DNA of 64,000 bases from Paraburkholderia acidisoli (GCF_009789675.1 NZ_CP046914.1:1426001-1490000); one strand, 5' to 3'; numbered from the stretch's first letter, positions 37,800 through 46,953 are shown. Translations and numbers: made by a program. Notes: generated by a model not told the origin, from the sequence alone.

Positions 37800-38778
37800 G
37801 ACGCACCTTGCCTCGAAAGACCCAGTATCCGAGCGCCGTGTACGCGAGGATGACGGGCAGAATGAACGCTGCGCCGATCAGCGTGAAGGTCTGGCTTTCG
37901 CGCGGCGCGGCCGCTTCCCAGAGCGTGAGGCTTTGCGGAATCGCATAGGGCCACAGGCTCACGAGCAGGCCGACGAAGCCGAGCAGCACGAGCGCGAGCG
38001 CGGCCACGAACGGCGACTTGTGATGGCGCGCGACCACGGCCCAGCGCATCCACGCGGCGCACGCGACCACCAGCAGCGGCACGGGCGCGAGCCGCCAGAA
38101 CAGGCCCGAGTGGAACCAGCGGTCGGCGATGGCGGGGTCCTGCATCGGCGTCCAGATGCTCACGAGCGCGATGAAGCCGAGCAGCATGACCGTGAGCGGC
38201 CACACGAGCCGGTGCAGGCGGCGTTGCAGATCGCCTTCCGTTTTCGCCACGAGCCAGCAGCTGCCGAGCAGCGCATAGGTGGCCACGAGGCCGAAGCCCG
38301 AAAGCAGGCTGAACGGCGTGAGCCAGCCGAAGGCGTCGCCGGCGAAGCGGCCGTCGTCGACGGGAATGCCTTGCAGGAACGCGCCCAGCGCGATGCCCTG
38401 GAAGAACGCCGCGCCCGTCGAGCCGCCGATGAAGGCGAGATCCCACAGATGCTTCGTGCGGTTGGCCTTGGCGCGAATCTCGAACGAAACGCCGCGGAAG
38501 ATCAGGCACGCGAGCATGAACACGAGCGGCAGATAGAGCGCCGAGAGCACGGTGGAATAGACCACCGGGAACACGGCGAACAGGGCCGCGCCGCCGAGCA
38601 CGAGCCATGTTTCGTTGCCGTCCCAGACCGGCGCGACCGTGTTCATCATGAGGTCGCGTTCGGACTCGTCGGGGAAGAACGGAAACACGATGCCGATGCC
38701 GAGATCGAAGCCGTCGAGCACCACGTAGAGAAGAACGCCGAGCGCGATGATCGCGGCCCAGATAACGGTGACGTCCAT
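37774..38778 (-). CDS. cydB: cytochrome d ubiquinol oxidase subunit II (CIO type)
   Basis: A 334-residue membrane subunit of the bd-type terminal oxidase. It opens with TVIWAAIIALGVLLYVVLDG and FDLGIG, followed by APVWDGNETWLVLGGAALFAVFP, the most conserved block of CydB. About eight helices are visible. It partners CydA at the inner membrane, passing electrons from quinol to oxygen. The gap to cydA is 40 bases and the end overlaps the DUF2474 gene, so all three are one operon. Confidence 0.95.
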   Translation of the reverse strand: MDVTVIWAAIIALGVLLYVVLDGFDLGIGIVFPFFPDESERDLMMNTVAPVWDGNETWLVLGGAALFAVFPVVYSTVLSALYLPLVFMLACLIFRGVSFEIRAKANRTKHLWDLAFIGGSTGAAFFQGIALGAFLQGIPVDDGRFAGDAFGWLTPFSLLSGFGLVATYALLGSCWLVAKTEGDLQRRLHRLVWPLTVMLLGFIALVSIWTPMQDPAIADRWFHSGLFWRLAPVPLLVVACAAWMRWAVVARHHKSPFVAALALVLLGFVGLLVSLWPYAIPQSLTLWEAAAPRESQTFTLIGAAFILPVILAYTALGYWVFRGKVRHGDTHHYH

Positions 38779-38818
38779 GCTTGTCTTGCCTCTTTGCGGA
38801 AGATGTTGGCGTGCGGGA

Positions 38819-40255
38819 TCAGGCGTCGATCAGCTGATCGGCGGCGGACATCGGGCGGCGCGCGGTCTGGTTCGCCTCGAGCGCGGCGTGCGGCGTATGA
38901 GCCGGTTCGGGCGGCGTCGCGGCGGGCGTGCTCGTGGGCAGCGGCGGACCCTCGCGCAGCAGCTTGAGCAGGTAGTAGATGCCGGTGCCGAACACGAGGA
39001 AGTACACGACCACGAACGCCATCAGCGAAATGCCCACTTGCTGCGCGGTGAGCGGCGACACCGCTTGCGAGGTGCGCATCACGCCGTAGACGACCCACGG
39101 CTGGCGGCCCGCTTCGGTGGTGATCCAGCCCGCGAGCAACGTGACGAAACCGGTCGGACCCATGGCGAGCGCGAAGCGCTGGAACCGGCGCGATTCGTAG
39201 AGCGTGCCGCGCCTGCGCAACACCCAGCCGGCCACGCCGAGCACGATCATCAGGATGCCTAAGCCCACCATCACGCGGAAGCTCCAGAACAGCAGCGGCG
39301 AATACGGGCGTTCGTCGGCGGGGAACGATTTGAGGCCGCGAATTTCGCCGTCCCAGCTATGCGTGAGGATCAGGCTGCCGAGATGCGGCACCTTGAGCGC
39401 GTAGCGCGTGGTTTCCGCCTTCATGTCGGGCAGGCCGAACAGATTGAGCGCGGTGCCGCCTTGCTCGGTGTCCCAGATGCCTTCGATCGCGGCGATCTTC
39501 GCGGGCTGATATTCGCGCGTGTTCAGGCCGTGCGCGTCGCCCACGAAAGCCTGCACGGGGGCAAGCACGAGCAGCAGGCCGAGCGCCATCGAAAACATCT
39601 TCTTGATGGCCGGATCGCGGCGGCCCTTGAGCAGGTGCCATGCGCCCGTCGCGGCCACCACGAGCGCGGCGACGATGAAAGCGGCGATCGCCATGTGCGC
39701 GAGCCGGTACGGAAACGACGGGTTGAAGATGATCTTGAACCAGTCGGTGGGCACGACGTGGCCGTTCTCGATCGCGAAGCCTTGCGGCGTTTGCATCCAG
39801 CTATTCGAAGCGAGAATCCAGAACGTGGAGATGAGCGTGCCGATGGCCACCATCAGCGTCGCGCCGAAATGGGCGCGCGGGCTCACGCGATTCCAGCCGA
39901 ACAGCATGATGCCGAGAAAGCCCGCTTCGAGGAAGAACGCCGTCATGACTTCGTACATTAGCAGCGGCCCGGTGATCGGTCCCGCGAACGACGAGAAGCC
40001 GGCCCAGTTGGTGCCGAACTCGTAGCTCATCACGACGCCCGAGACCACGCCCATGCCGAACGCCACGGCGAACACCTTCGACCAGAACAGGCACAGTTCC
40101 TTGTAGAACGGCTGGCGCGTTTTGAGCCAGCACGCTTCGAGCACGGCGATGAAACTCGCGAGGCCGATGCTCAGCGCGGGAAAGACGATATGGAACGAAA
40201 CCGTGAAGGCGAATTGCAGCCGGGCGAGATCGAAAGCGGAGAGTGACGTGTGCAT
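38819..40255 (-). CDS. cydA: cytochrome ubiquinol oxidase subunit I (CIO type)
   Basis: A 478-residue heme-bearing subunit. Expected heme ligands are present: H22 (VSFHIVFP), H187 (YRLAHMAI) and M329 (SFRVMVGLG). The acidic pair E102/E110 and the quinol-loop residues (GLNTREYQPAKIAAIEG) are also there. The Q-loop is short compared with the E. coli enzyme, as in CioA-type oxidases. The C-terminal 45 residues are a Pro/Ala-rich tail. ATG 40255 (MHTSLSAFDLARLQF) is preferred over an upstream in-frame extension, which is Arg-rich. A perfect Fnr/Anr box is upstream. Confidence 0.95.
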   Translation of the reverse strand: MHTSLSAFDLARLQFAFTVSFHIVFPALSIGLASFIAVLEACWLKTRQPFYKELCLFWSKVFAVAFGMGVVSGVVMSYEFGTNWAGFSSFAGPITGPLLMYEVMTAFFLEAGFLGIMLFGWNRVSPRAHFGATLMVAIGTLISTFWILASNSWMQTPQGFAIENGHVVPTDWFKIIFNPSFPYRLAHMAIAAFIVAALVVAATGAWHLLKGRRDPAIKKMFSMALGLLLVLAPVQAFVGDAHGLNTREYQPAKIAAIEGIWDTEQGGTALNLFGLPDMKAETTRYALKVPHLGSLILTHSWDGEIRGLKSFPADERPYSPLLFWSFRVMVGLGILMIVLGVAGWVLRRRGTLYESRRFQRFALAMGPTGFVTLLAGWITTEAGRQPWVVYGVMRTSQAVSPLTAQQVGISLMAFVVVYFLVFGTGIYYLLKLLREGPPLPTSTPAATPPEPAHTPHAALEANQTARRPMSAADQLIDA

Positions 40256-40658
40256 GTGCGTGCCTATGCTTAGCCTGATGCGTGCGCGCCGATGTGCGGT
40301 GCGAATGGCGTAAGCGTAGGGGAATGGCCGCGCTTTTGCTGCGGTGCGATGTGCGCCAGCTTGTCGCATCGGTCAATGGAAAGCCGATATTGGGATGCGC
40401 TAACGCATTGATAAAAATCAAGTAAGTCGCGAAGCGGACGTTGAGGCGCGCGCGGTGTGTGACAGCGAAGTGCGGCAATCGACCGCGCGCGCGGCGCGCA
40501 CTGCGTCAAACTGCCCAGGGGTGTAACGGGCAAGCGAAAAGAGCGGGGAGAAACGGAGAAACGCGACGCGTGTCACGCGAACGACATCGCTCGCATGACA
40601 CGGAGCCTGGCGGCGGAATTCGTGCAAATTGTCGACGAAGGCGTGCCGATAAAGGCGC
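40256..40658. other. regulatory intergenic region upstream of cydA
   Basis: 403 bases between the cydA start (minus) and the tautomerase stop (minus) without a credible gene. It holds the Fnr/Anr box described separately. On the minus strand the box is followed by CAATAT at 40392-40387, a possible -10 element. The part from 40440 to 40640 shows only short GC-rich self-complementary stretches (GCGCGCGCGG-like) and no defined element. Confidence 0.6.
40408..40421. promoter_or_regulatory. Fnr/Anr-type binding site for cydA-cydB-DUF2474
   Basis: TTGAT-AAAA-ATCAA is an exact match to the Fnr/Anr consensus TTGAT-N4-ATCAA. It lies about 153 bases upstream of the cydA start. Induction by low oxygen fits the role of a high-affinity terminal oxidase. 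A possible -10 lies 16 bases downstream on the minus strand. Confidence 0.8.
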
Positions 40659-40847
40659 TCAGCGCGGATCGCTCCAGAGCTTGCCCGCCGTTGCCCAGTT
40701 CTCGGGCTTCACGTCGTGAAAAATGATGTCGACGGATTGCGGCTCGACGCCGAGCACCTTGCAGGTGGTCTCGGTGAGCGCGGCGGCGAGTTGGCGCTTC
40801 TGTTCGACACTGCGGCCTTCGAACATTTCGATGTGGAAAGTCGGCAT
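40659..40847 (-). CDS. 4-oxalocrotonate tautomerase-family protein
   Basis: A 62-residue tautomerase-fold protein. The mature N-terminal proline (MPTFHIEMFEGRS) would serve as the general base. Family features such as the EGRS-x2-QK segment are present. Members isomerise unsaturated oxo-acids in aromatic degradation, but many short homologues have other or unknown substrates. It starts 34 bases after the class II aldolase-like gene, suggesting cotranscription. Confidence 0.85.
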   Translation of the reverse strand: MPTFHIEMFEGRSVEQKRQLAAALTETTCKVLGVEPQSVDIIFHDVKPENWATAGKLWSDPR

Positions 40848-40881
40848 GATTAGCGATCCTGATGAGAGAGTGAGGTGAAGG

Positions 40882-41658
40882 TTATTCGCGGTACGACGCG
40901 TCGATGCGATCGAGCTTGCGCAACAGCGCGGGCCATTCGAGTTCGCCTTCGATCGCGCCGCCGTCGCGCAGTTGTTCGGCCGTGCGCGCGGCGATGTCGG
41001 CCGGCGGTCGAACGAGCGGCGTGCCGCCTGCTTGCGCCTGCAACTGGATCTCGCAGGCTTTGACGAGCGTTGCCATGAGCACGTAGGCCTCGGCGACGGT
41101 GCGGCCCGTGGTGAGCGTGCCGTGGTTGCGCAACAGCATCGCGAAACGCGCGCCGAGATTCGCCGTGAGCCGCGCGCCTTCGGCGGGCGTGAAGGCGAGC
41201 CCTTCGTAGTCGTGATACGCGAGGTCGCCGTGAAAACGCAGCGCGTGCTGCGAAGCGGGCAACAGGCCGTCGCGCTGCATCGACACGGCAATGCCGGCGG
41301 TATTGTGCAGATGCATCACGCAGACGGCGTCGGCGCGCGCGAGATGCACGGCGGCGTGCAACGCGAAACCCGTGGCGTTCACCGCATGCTCGCTCGCGCC
41401 AACGATACGGCCTTCCGTGTCGATCTTCACGAGATTCGAGGCGCGCACTTCGTCGAAGGCGAGACCGAACGGATTGATGAGAAAGCGTCCCGGCTCGCCG
41501 GGCACCGCCGCCGAGACATGCGTGTAGATCAGATCGTCCCAGCCGTTGAGCGCAATGAGCCGGTACGCCGCGGCCAGATCGACACGCATCTGCGTTTCGG
41601 CGGCGGAGCGCGGCGCGGTTTCGGCGTGCGTACTAATCGGGCGATGAGCGAAAGACAT
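40882..41658 (-). CDS. class II aldolase/adducin family protein
   Basis: A 258-residue protein of the class II aldolase/adducin fold (L-fuculose-phosphate-aldolase-like). Zinc-binding histidines are recognisable in VCVMHLHNTAG and MLLRNHGTLT, and GWDDLIYTHVSAAVPGEPG is the usual N-terminal block. The C-terminal part resembles uncharacterised family members, not adducin. Substrate is unknown. It lies between a urea-transporter-like gene (31 bases upstream) and a tautomerase (34 bases downstream), all minus strand. Confidence 0.85.
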   Translation of the reverse strand: MSFAHRPISTHAETAPRSAAETQMRVDLAAAYRLIALNGWDDLIYTHVSAAVPGEPGRFLINPFGLAFDEVRASNLVKIDTEGRIVGASEHAVNATGFALHAAVHLARADAVCVMHLHNTAGIAVSMQRDGLLPASQHALRFHGDLAYHDYEGLAFTPAEGARLTANLGARFAMLLRNHGTLTTGRTVAEAYVLMATLVKACEIQLQAQAGGTPLVRPPADIAARTAEQLRDGGAIEGELEWPALLRKLDRIDASYRE

Positions 41659-41689
41659 GGCGGTTCCTTCGGTGATGGCCGCTTGCGTT

Positions 41690-42568
41690 TCAGTGCGCGG
41701 CCGATGCGTGGCCGCGCCAGCGTCGCGCGGCCAGATGCGCGCTCCAGCTCGCCAGCACGAACGGCGCGGTCAGCGCGGGCAAGCCGTAGTGCGCCGCGAG
41801 GCGATGCAGCGCCGCGGCCAGCATCGTCGCACAGAACGCGGCACGCGCGCCCAGCGTGTGGGTGGCGAGCGCGGCCAGCGCGCCGTTGAAACCGGCGAGG
41901 CCCGCGTCGAGATCGGCGTACGGGGCGCCGCACGCGAATTCGAGCGCGGTGGCGAACGTGGCGCCGCATAACGCGAAACTCGCGGCGCGCCGCGACGACA
42001 ACGCGAGGCCCGCGAGCACGCAGGCACCCGGCGCGGCGCCCGTTGCGAACACGGTTTGCGCGAGTCCGCCCAGCACGCTGGCGATGGGATTCAACGCGGC
42101 ATGCTTATGGACGAAATCCGCAACGAAAGCCGCGTCGGCAGCGACGTTGGCGCGCATCGGCAGCCACAGCCACGTGACGATCAGGCAAGGCGTGGAATAC
42201 AGCGCGAGTCGCGCGCGGGCGAGCGGGCGTTCGAGCAGCGGCGCGATCCACGCGCTCGCGCCGCCCGCGATCAGCGCCACGGCCGCCGCCGTCGACGCAT
42301 CGCCCATCACGCTTTGCGCCGCGAGTCCCGCGAGCGCGCCGTTGAAGCCGGCGCGGCCTTCGCGGATCGCGGCGCCGGCGTGGCCGTTCACCTGCGCGCA
42401 GACGTTGGCCGCCGTCGCGCCCAGCAGCGCCGCGCACGCGAGCCGCCAGTCGGTCAGCGCGAGTGCCGCGAGGACGCAGGCGCCCGTGCCCGCGTGTGCC
42501 TGCAAGACGATCTGGCCGAGGCTGCGCAACAGCGTGCGAAGCGCCGAGGCGTTGGCATCGCGGGACAT
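41690..42568 (-). CDS. urea transporter (UT family)
   Basis: A roughly 292-residue channel-like transporter. It shows the family's internal duplication: GRAGFNGALAGLA near the N-terminal half and LAGFNGALAALA in the C-terminal half, plus PALTAPFVLASWSAHL near the end, a urea-transporter signature. About ten hydrophobic helices are visible. UT proteins form trimers with a urea pore in each subunit. The start is uncertain: ATG 42568 (MSRDANAS) is used, with ATG 42628 possible. No urease gene is in this window. Confidence 0.82.
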   Translation of the reverse strand: MSRDANASALRTLLRSLGQIVLQAHAGTGACVLAALALTDWRLACAALLGATAANVCAQVNGHAGAAIREGRAGFNGALAGLAAQSVMGDASTAAAVALIAGGASAWIAPLLERPLARARLALYSTPCLIVTWLWLPMRANVAADAAFVADFVHKHAALNPIASVLGGLAQTVFATGAAPGACVLAGLALSSRRAASFALCGATFATALEFACGAPYADLDAGLAGFNGALAALATHTLGARAAFCATMLAAALHRLAAHYGLPALTAPFVLASWSAHLAARRWRGHASAAH

Positions 42569-42719
42569 ATCGGCATCGACGGAAAAACGGGCGGAGAGCA
42601 TCGGCGGCGCGAACAAAAAGCCGAGCATAGGCGATGCGGCGCGCCAGCGGCATGCGCGCGCGTTGATATCGGCTATTTGCGCGCGGTTTTACCCGCGCGG
42701 CCGCCGTGCGCAAACGAGG

Positions 42720-43595
42720 TTATGGCGACGAGCGTTGCGTGTCGCCGGAGGTGTCTTTGGGATCGGCGGGCGTCTGCACGATATGCAGTTCGCGCGTGCG
42801 CAGCGGCAGCGAGCATTGCGCGTCGTTGAGCGCCTGGCGCACCTTGCGCGAGAGATCCCAGCGCATCTCCCAGTACGTGTCGATGTTGGCCCACACGCGC
42901 ACGTTGAGCACGACGGTGCTGTCGTCGAAACGCGCGACCATCACTTGCGGCGCGGGCGCTTCGAGCACGCGCGGGTCGGCGGCGGCGAGCGCGCGCAACG
43001 CGTCGAGCGCGCGATTGACGTCGTCGCGCACCGACACTTCCACCTCGAGATCGAGCCGCCGCGTGGGATTGCGGCTGTAATTGCGGATCGAGTTGCTCCA
43101 CAGCCCGCTGTTCGGCACGTATTCGCAAATGCCGTCGGGTTTCGTGAGGCGCGTGGTGAACAGGTTCACTTCCTCCACGGTGCCCGCGACGTTGCCGCCG
43201 CCGCCGTCGATGTAATCGCCCACCTTGAACGGCCGGAGCAGCAGCAACATGATGCCCGCCGCGATGTTTTGCAACGTGCCTTGCAGCGCGAGGCCGATGG
43301 CGAGACCGGCCGCGCCGAGCACCGCGACGATGCTCGCGGTCTGGATGCCGATCTGCGAGAGCGCGCCGACGATGGCGATGAGCCGCACGCCCCACAACGC
43401 CGTGTCGCGCGCGATGGGCCGCAGGGTCGGGTCGATGCTGGCCTGGCGCGCGAGCCAGTTCGCGACGCGCCGCGCGAACCACCAGCCGAGCCAGAGGATC
43501 GCCACGGCGGCGCACAGGCGCAGCGCGAACACGGTGAGCGCGTCCCACAGGAAACTCCAGTTGGACGGGTGGACGTGCGCGAGAAGGGATTGCAT
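42720..43595 (-). CDS. MscS-family mechanosensitive ion channel
   Basis: A 291-residue channel protein. Three N-terminal helices (about residues 18-40, 62-85 and 88-112) end in the pore helix GAAGLAIGLALQGTLQNIAAG, with the Gly/Ala packing pattern of MscS TM3. The beta domain follows (FKVGDYIDGGGGNVAGTVEEV, with an extra Gly run) and a cytoplasmic alpha-beta domain. Members release solutes upon osmotic downshock. It is about 150 bases upstream of the urea transporter. Confidence 0.92.
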   Translation of the reverse strand: MQSLLAHVHPSNWSFLWDALTVFALRLCAAVAILWLGWWFARRVANWLARQASIDPTLRPIARDTALWGVRLIAIVGALSQIGIQTASIVAVLGAAGLAIGLALQGTLQNIAAGIMLLLLRPFKVGDYIDGGGGNVAGTVEEVNLFTTRLTKPDGICEYVPNSGLWSNSIRNYSRNPTRRLDLEVEVSVRDDVNRALDALRALAAADPRVLEAPAPQVMVARFDDSTVVLNVRVWANIDTYWEMRWDLSRKVRQALNDAQCSLPLRTRELHIVQTPADPKDTSGDTQRSSP

Positions 43596-43704
43596 GAGCG
43601 AAAAGTCCTTGTCGGCGCGGGTGCGCCGGTGAGCCAGGGACGTATTGTACGAGCGGCGTTTCGCGCGCGGCGCCGGGATTGGCGGCGCTCGCCGCGTGGG
43701 CGTG

Positions 43705-44265
43705 TCAGCGCGCGGGCGCGGCGTTCGGCGGGGTATCGGCGCCCGCGCCTAGCGTGCGTTGCAGCAGCACCGTGTCGCGCCATTCGCCGTGCTTGAAGCC
43801 GATGCCGCGCAGCGTGCCGACGAGCGTGAAGCCCAGCTGCTCGTGCAGCGCGAGCGAGCCGCCTTGCGGGTTGGCGACCACGGCGATCATCTGCCGCCAC
43901 GGGCCCGCTTCGCAACGCGCGATCAGCGCGGCGAGCAGCGTGCGGCCGAGACCGCGTCCGCGAAATGCCTCGTCGATATAAATCGAATCTTCGATCGAAT
44001 AGCGATACGCCGGGCGCGGCCGGTACGGCGTCGCGTAGCTATAGCCCGCGACCTGGCCTTCGAGTTCGGCCACGATCCACGGCAAGCCTTGCTCGCGCAC
44101 GGCGGCGTGGCGGCGCAGGAGTTCGTCGGGGCCCGGCGGGGCTTCCTCGAACGACGCCGTGCCGTGCAGCACGTGATGCGCGTAGATCGCGGCGATGGCG
44201 GGAAAGTCGGCGGCGGTGGCGTCGCGCACCAGAGCGGGCGCGTGGGAGAGGGAAGCGGGCGTCAT
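43705..44265 (-). CDS. GNAT-family N-acetyltransferase (phosphinothricin acetyltransferase-like)
   Basis: A 186-residue acetyltransferase. It carries AIAAIYAHHVLHGTASFEE at the N terminus, typical of the Pat/Bar branch, SIYIDEAFRGRGLGRTLLAAL as the acetyl-CoA-binding loop, and NPQGGSLALHEQLGFTLVG. The branch acetylates amino-acid analogues such as phosphinothricin or methionine sulfone; which substrate applies is unknown. The gene is single, 110 bases upstream of the MscS gene. Confidence 0.9.
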   Translation of the reverse strand: MTPASLSHAPALVRDATAADFPAIAAIYAHHVLHGTASFEEAPPGPDELLRRHAAVREQGLPWIVAELEGQVAGYSYATPYRPRPAYRYSIEDSIYIDEAFRGRGLGRTLLAALIARCEAGPWRQMIAVVANPQGGSLALHEQLGFTLVGTLRGIGFKHGEWRDTVLLQRTLGAGADTPPNAAPAR

Positions 44266-44512
44266 GACGGGCGGGGCGCGAGGCGAGGCGAATCCTTCAC
44301 TATGCCTTGCGGCGGCGCGGTTTTGAAGCGCGTTAAAAAAATTCGCCGACGATGGGCGCCGCCTGCCGCTGCCGCATGCCGCTTGCCGCTATCCGCTGCA
44401 TGCGTCATGTTGCGTACTGCGTGCGCGTCGCCAGACGTTGCGACAACGCGCGCCGAAGCCACCTTCAACCGGCGTCGAGGTCAAGGCGAAACGCCGCACG
44501 CACACCGAACCA

Positions 44513-45418
44513 TCACGCCCGCGCCCGCGCTGCCGCCGCCGAGGCGCGTCCGAAGCGCCGCGCCCCCGCCACGCAGGCGATCACCACGGCCGTCACCGCG
44601 ATCATCGCGGGCGGCACCGCTTCGTGCAGCAGCAGCGCCGCGAGCACGAAGCCGAAGAACGGTTGCAGCAACTGCAACTGACCGACGCCCGCGATGCCGC
44701 CGAGCGCGAGCCCGCGATACCAGAACACGAAGCCGATCAGCATGCTGAACAGCGAGACGTACGCGAGCCCCCACCACGAGGCGGCGCCTACGGTCGCGAG
44801 CGACGCGGGCCACAGCCATGCCGCGAGCGGCGCCATCACCGGCAGCGAGATCACCAGCGCCCAGCAGATCACCTGCCAGCCGCCGAGCCGCCGCGACAGC
44901 CGCGCGCCTTCCGCGTAACCGAGCCCGCAGACCACGATCGAGCCGAGCATCAGCGCGTCGCCGAGCGGCGAGGCGTCGAGCCCGTGACGCAGCGCGAAGG
45001 CCACGACCGCCGCGCTGCCGAGCGCCGAGAACACCCAGAACGCGGGTTGCGGCCGCTCGCCCGCGCGCAGCACGCCGAACAGCGCGGTGGAGAGCGGCAA
45101 CAAGCCGACGAAGACGATCGCGTGCGCCGAACTCACGTGCTGCAACGCGAGCGCGGTGAGCAGCGGAAAGCCCACCACCACGCCCAGCGCGACGATCACG
45201 AGCGGCCAGATTTCGTTGCGCGCGGGCCGCGCGGCGCGCAAGACCAGCAACAGCAACGCGCTGATCGCGCCGGCGATGGTCGCGCGCGCGCCGGTCAGAA
45301 ACACCGGGTCGAGGCCGATTACGGCGAGCCGCGTGGCGGGCAGCGAGCCGCTGAAGATGAGTACGCCGGCGAGGCCGCAAAGCCAGCCGTCGGTGGTGGA
45401 GTCGAGCGTTTTGCGCAT
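44513..45418 (-). CDS. EamA/DMT family transporter
   Basis: A 301-residue, ten-helix drug/metabolite transporter with two EamA repeats. Visible blocks include LPATRLAVIGLDPVFLTGAR and, in the second half, QLQLLQPFFGFVLAALLLHE. ATG 45418 (MRKTLDS) is chosen because the longer version would need a TTG start at 45442. It is divergent from a MocR regulator across about 120 bases with repeats, the usual arrangement for a regulator and its efflux or uptake gene. The substrate is unknown, possibly an amino acid or a vitamin-B6-related compound. Bases 44266-44512 upstream of the GNAT gene hold no feature I can support. Confidence 0.87.
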   Translation of the reverse strand: MRKTLDSTTDGWLCGLAGVLIFSGSLPATRLAVIGLDPVFLTGARATIAGAISALLLLVLRAARPARNEIWPLVIVALGVVVGFPLLTALALQHVSSAHAIVFVGLLPLSTALFGVLRAGERPQPAFWVFSALGSAAVVAFALRHGLDASPLGDALMLGSIVVCGLGYAEGARLSRRLGGWQVICWALVISLPVMAPLAAWLWPASLATVGAASWWGLAYVSLFSMLIGFVFWYRGLALGGIAGVGQLQLLQPFFGFVLAALLLHEAVPPAMIAVTAVVIACVAGARRFGRASAAAARARA

Positions 45419-45487
45419 GGGCGGAAATCGTGAGAAAACCAAAAATCGATGCGCCGATGATGCGCTTCCCGCGCGCGAACGGTAAGC

Positions 45488-45535
45488 TACAGATCAGTAC
45501 AATTTCGACAAACTGTATTGATTACGGAGCAGTAC
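45488..45535. promoter_or_regulatory. repeat elements in the EamA/MocR divergent promoter
   Basis: A direct repeat CAGTAC occurs at 45495-45500 and 45530-45535, and TACAG (45488-45492) pairs with CTGTA (45513-45517). GabR/PdxR-type MocR proteins bind direct repeats, so these are reasonable candidates for the regulator's site. The second CAGTAC overlaps the ribosome-binding region of the MocR gene. Confidence 0.45.
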
Positions 45536-45537
45536 GG

Positions 45538-46953
45538 ATGAAGCTCAACGGTCAGCCGGGAATGGCGATCACACGCGTCGAACAGGTGATGGAAGCGCTG
45601 CGCCAGCGCATTGCCGCGCGCTCGCTCGCGGCCGGGGCGCGCGTGCCGTCGATCCGCACGATGAGCGAACAGACCGGCATTTCCAAGTCGACGGTGGTCG
45701 ACGCGTACGAACGGCTCGTGGCCGAAGGCGTGCTGGTGTCGCGGCGCGGCGCGGGATTTTTCGTGGCCGGTCACGCGCCGCCGCTCGCGCTCGCGGCGCT
45801 GGGGCCGCAGCTCGACCGTGAAATCGATCCGCTCTGGCTCACGCGCCAGTCGCTCGAAACCGAGGCCGACGCGCTGCGTCCCGGTTGCGGCTGGCTGCCC
45901 GCCGCGTGGTTGCCGCAGGACGCCGTGCGGCGCGCATTACGGGCGATCGCCCGCGACCCGCGCGCGCAATTGACCGACTACGCCTCGCCGCTCGGGCTGC
46001 CCGCGCTGCGCCAGCAACTGGCGTGGCGGCTCGCGCAGCACGGTGTGGAAGCCGCGCCCGGCCAGATCGTGCTCACCGACAGCGGCACCCAGGCGCTCGA
46101 CCTGCTGTGCCGCCTGCTGCTCGAACCCGGCGACACCGTGCTCGTCGACGACCCGTGCTATTTCAATTTTCAGGCGTTGCTGCGCGCGCATCGCGTGCGC
46201 GTGATCGGCGTGCCGTACACGCCCACCGGCCCCGATCTCGCCGCGTTCGAGAAGACGCTCGCCGAGGCCCGGCCGCGCCTCTACGTGACGAATTCGGCGG
46301 TCCACAATCCGACCGGCGCGACGCTCGCGCCCGCGGTTGCGCATCGCGTGCTCAAGCTCGCGGAGGCGCACGATCTGCTGATCGTGGAGGACGACATTTT
46401 CGCGGACTTCGAGAGCGAAAGCGCGCCGCGTCTCGCGGCGTTCGACGGCCTCGCGCGCGTGATCACCATCGGCAGTTTTTCGAAGACGATGTCGGCGGCG
46501 GCGCGCTGCGGGTTCATCGCCGCACGCGCGGACTGGATCGAGGCGCTCGTCGATCTGAAGCTGGCGGTATCGTTCGGCAACGGCGAAGTGGCCGCCGACC
46601 TCGTGCAGCGGCTGCTCGTGGACGGCACCTACCGGCGTTATCTGGACGGCCTGCGCGCGAGGCTCGCCGACGCGATGGGCGAGACGCTGCACCGGCTCGA
46701 CGCGCTCGGTTTGCGCGCATGGACGCGTCCGCAGGCGGGCTTGTTCGTGTGGGCTGCGCTGCCCGGCGGACTCGACGCCGCGCCGGTCGCGCGCGAGGCG
46801 CTCGGCGAAGGCGTGGTGTTCGCGCCCGGCAACGTGTTCAGCGTGTCGCACAGCGCGGGCGCGTTCTTGCGCTTCAACGTCTCGCAGTGCAACCGGCCCA
46901 AGGTGTACGAGACGCTGGAGTGCGCGATGTCGCGCGCGGCGCAACTGGCTTGA
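45538..46953 (+). CDS. MocR/GabR-type regulator (GntR HTH fused to aminotransferase domain)
   Basis: A 471-residue fusion. The GntR-type winged HTH (about residues 8-78) contains RVPSIRTMSEQTGISKSTVV. A fold-type I aminotransferase domain (about 105-470) follows, with TDSGTQALDLL, NPTGATLAP, DDIFADFE and the PLP-lysine motif SFSKTMSAAARCGF. Such proteins sense PLP or an amino-acid/PLP adduct and control nearby genes. GGAG precedes the ATG. It is divergent from the EamA gene. Confidence 0.92.
   Translation: MKLNGQPGMAITRVEQVMEALRQRIAARSLAAGARVPSIRTMSEQTGISKSTVVDAYERLVAEGVLVSRRGAGFFVAGHAPPLALAALGPQLDREIDPLWLTRQSLETEADALRPGCGWLPAAWLPQDAVRRALRAIARDPRAQLTDYASPLGLPALRQQLAWRLAQHGVEAAPGQIVLTDSGTQALDLLCRLLLEPGDTVLVDDPCYFNFQALLRAHRVRVIGVPYTPTGPDLAAFEKTLAEARPRLYVTNSAVHNPTGATLAPAVAHRVLKLAEAHDLLIVEDDIFADFESESAPRLAAFDGLARVITIGSFSKTMSAAARCGFIAARADWIEALVDLKLAVSFGNGEVAADLVQRLLVDGTYRRYLDGLRARLADAMGETLHRLDALGLRAWTRPQAGLFVWAALPGGLDAAPVAREALGEGVVFAPGNVFSVSHSAGAFLRFNVSQCNRPKVYETLECAMSRAAQLA

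Noticed and set aside
41856..43796. A 646-codon plus-strand frame over the urea transporter and MscS genes
   Set aside because: Both minus-strand genes have clear family motifs; the plus frame is Arg/Ala-rich noise.
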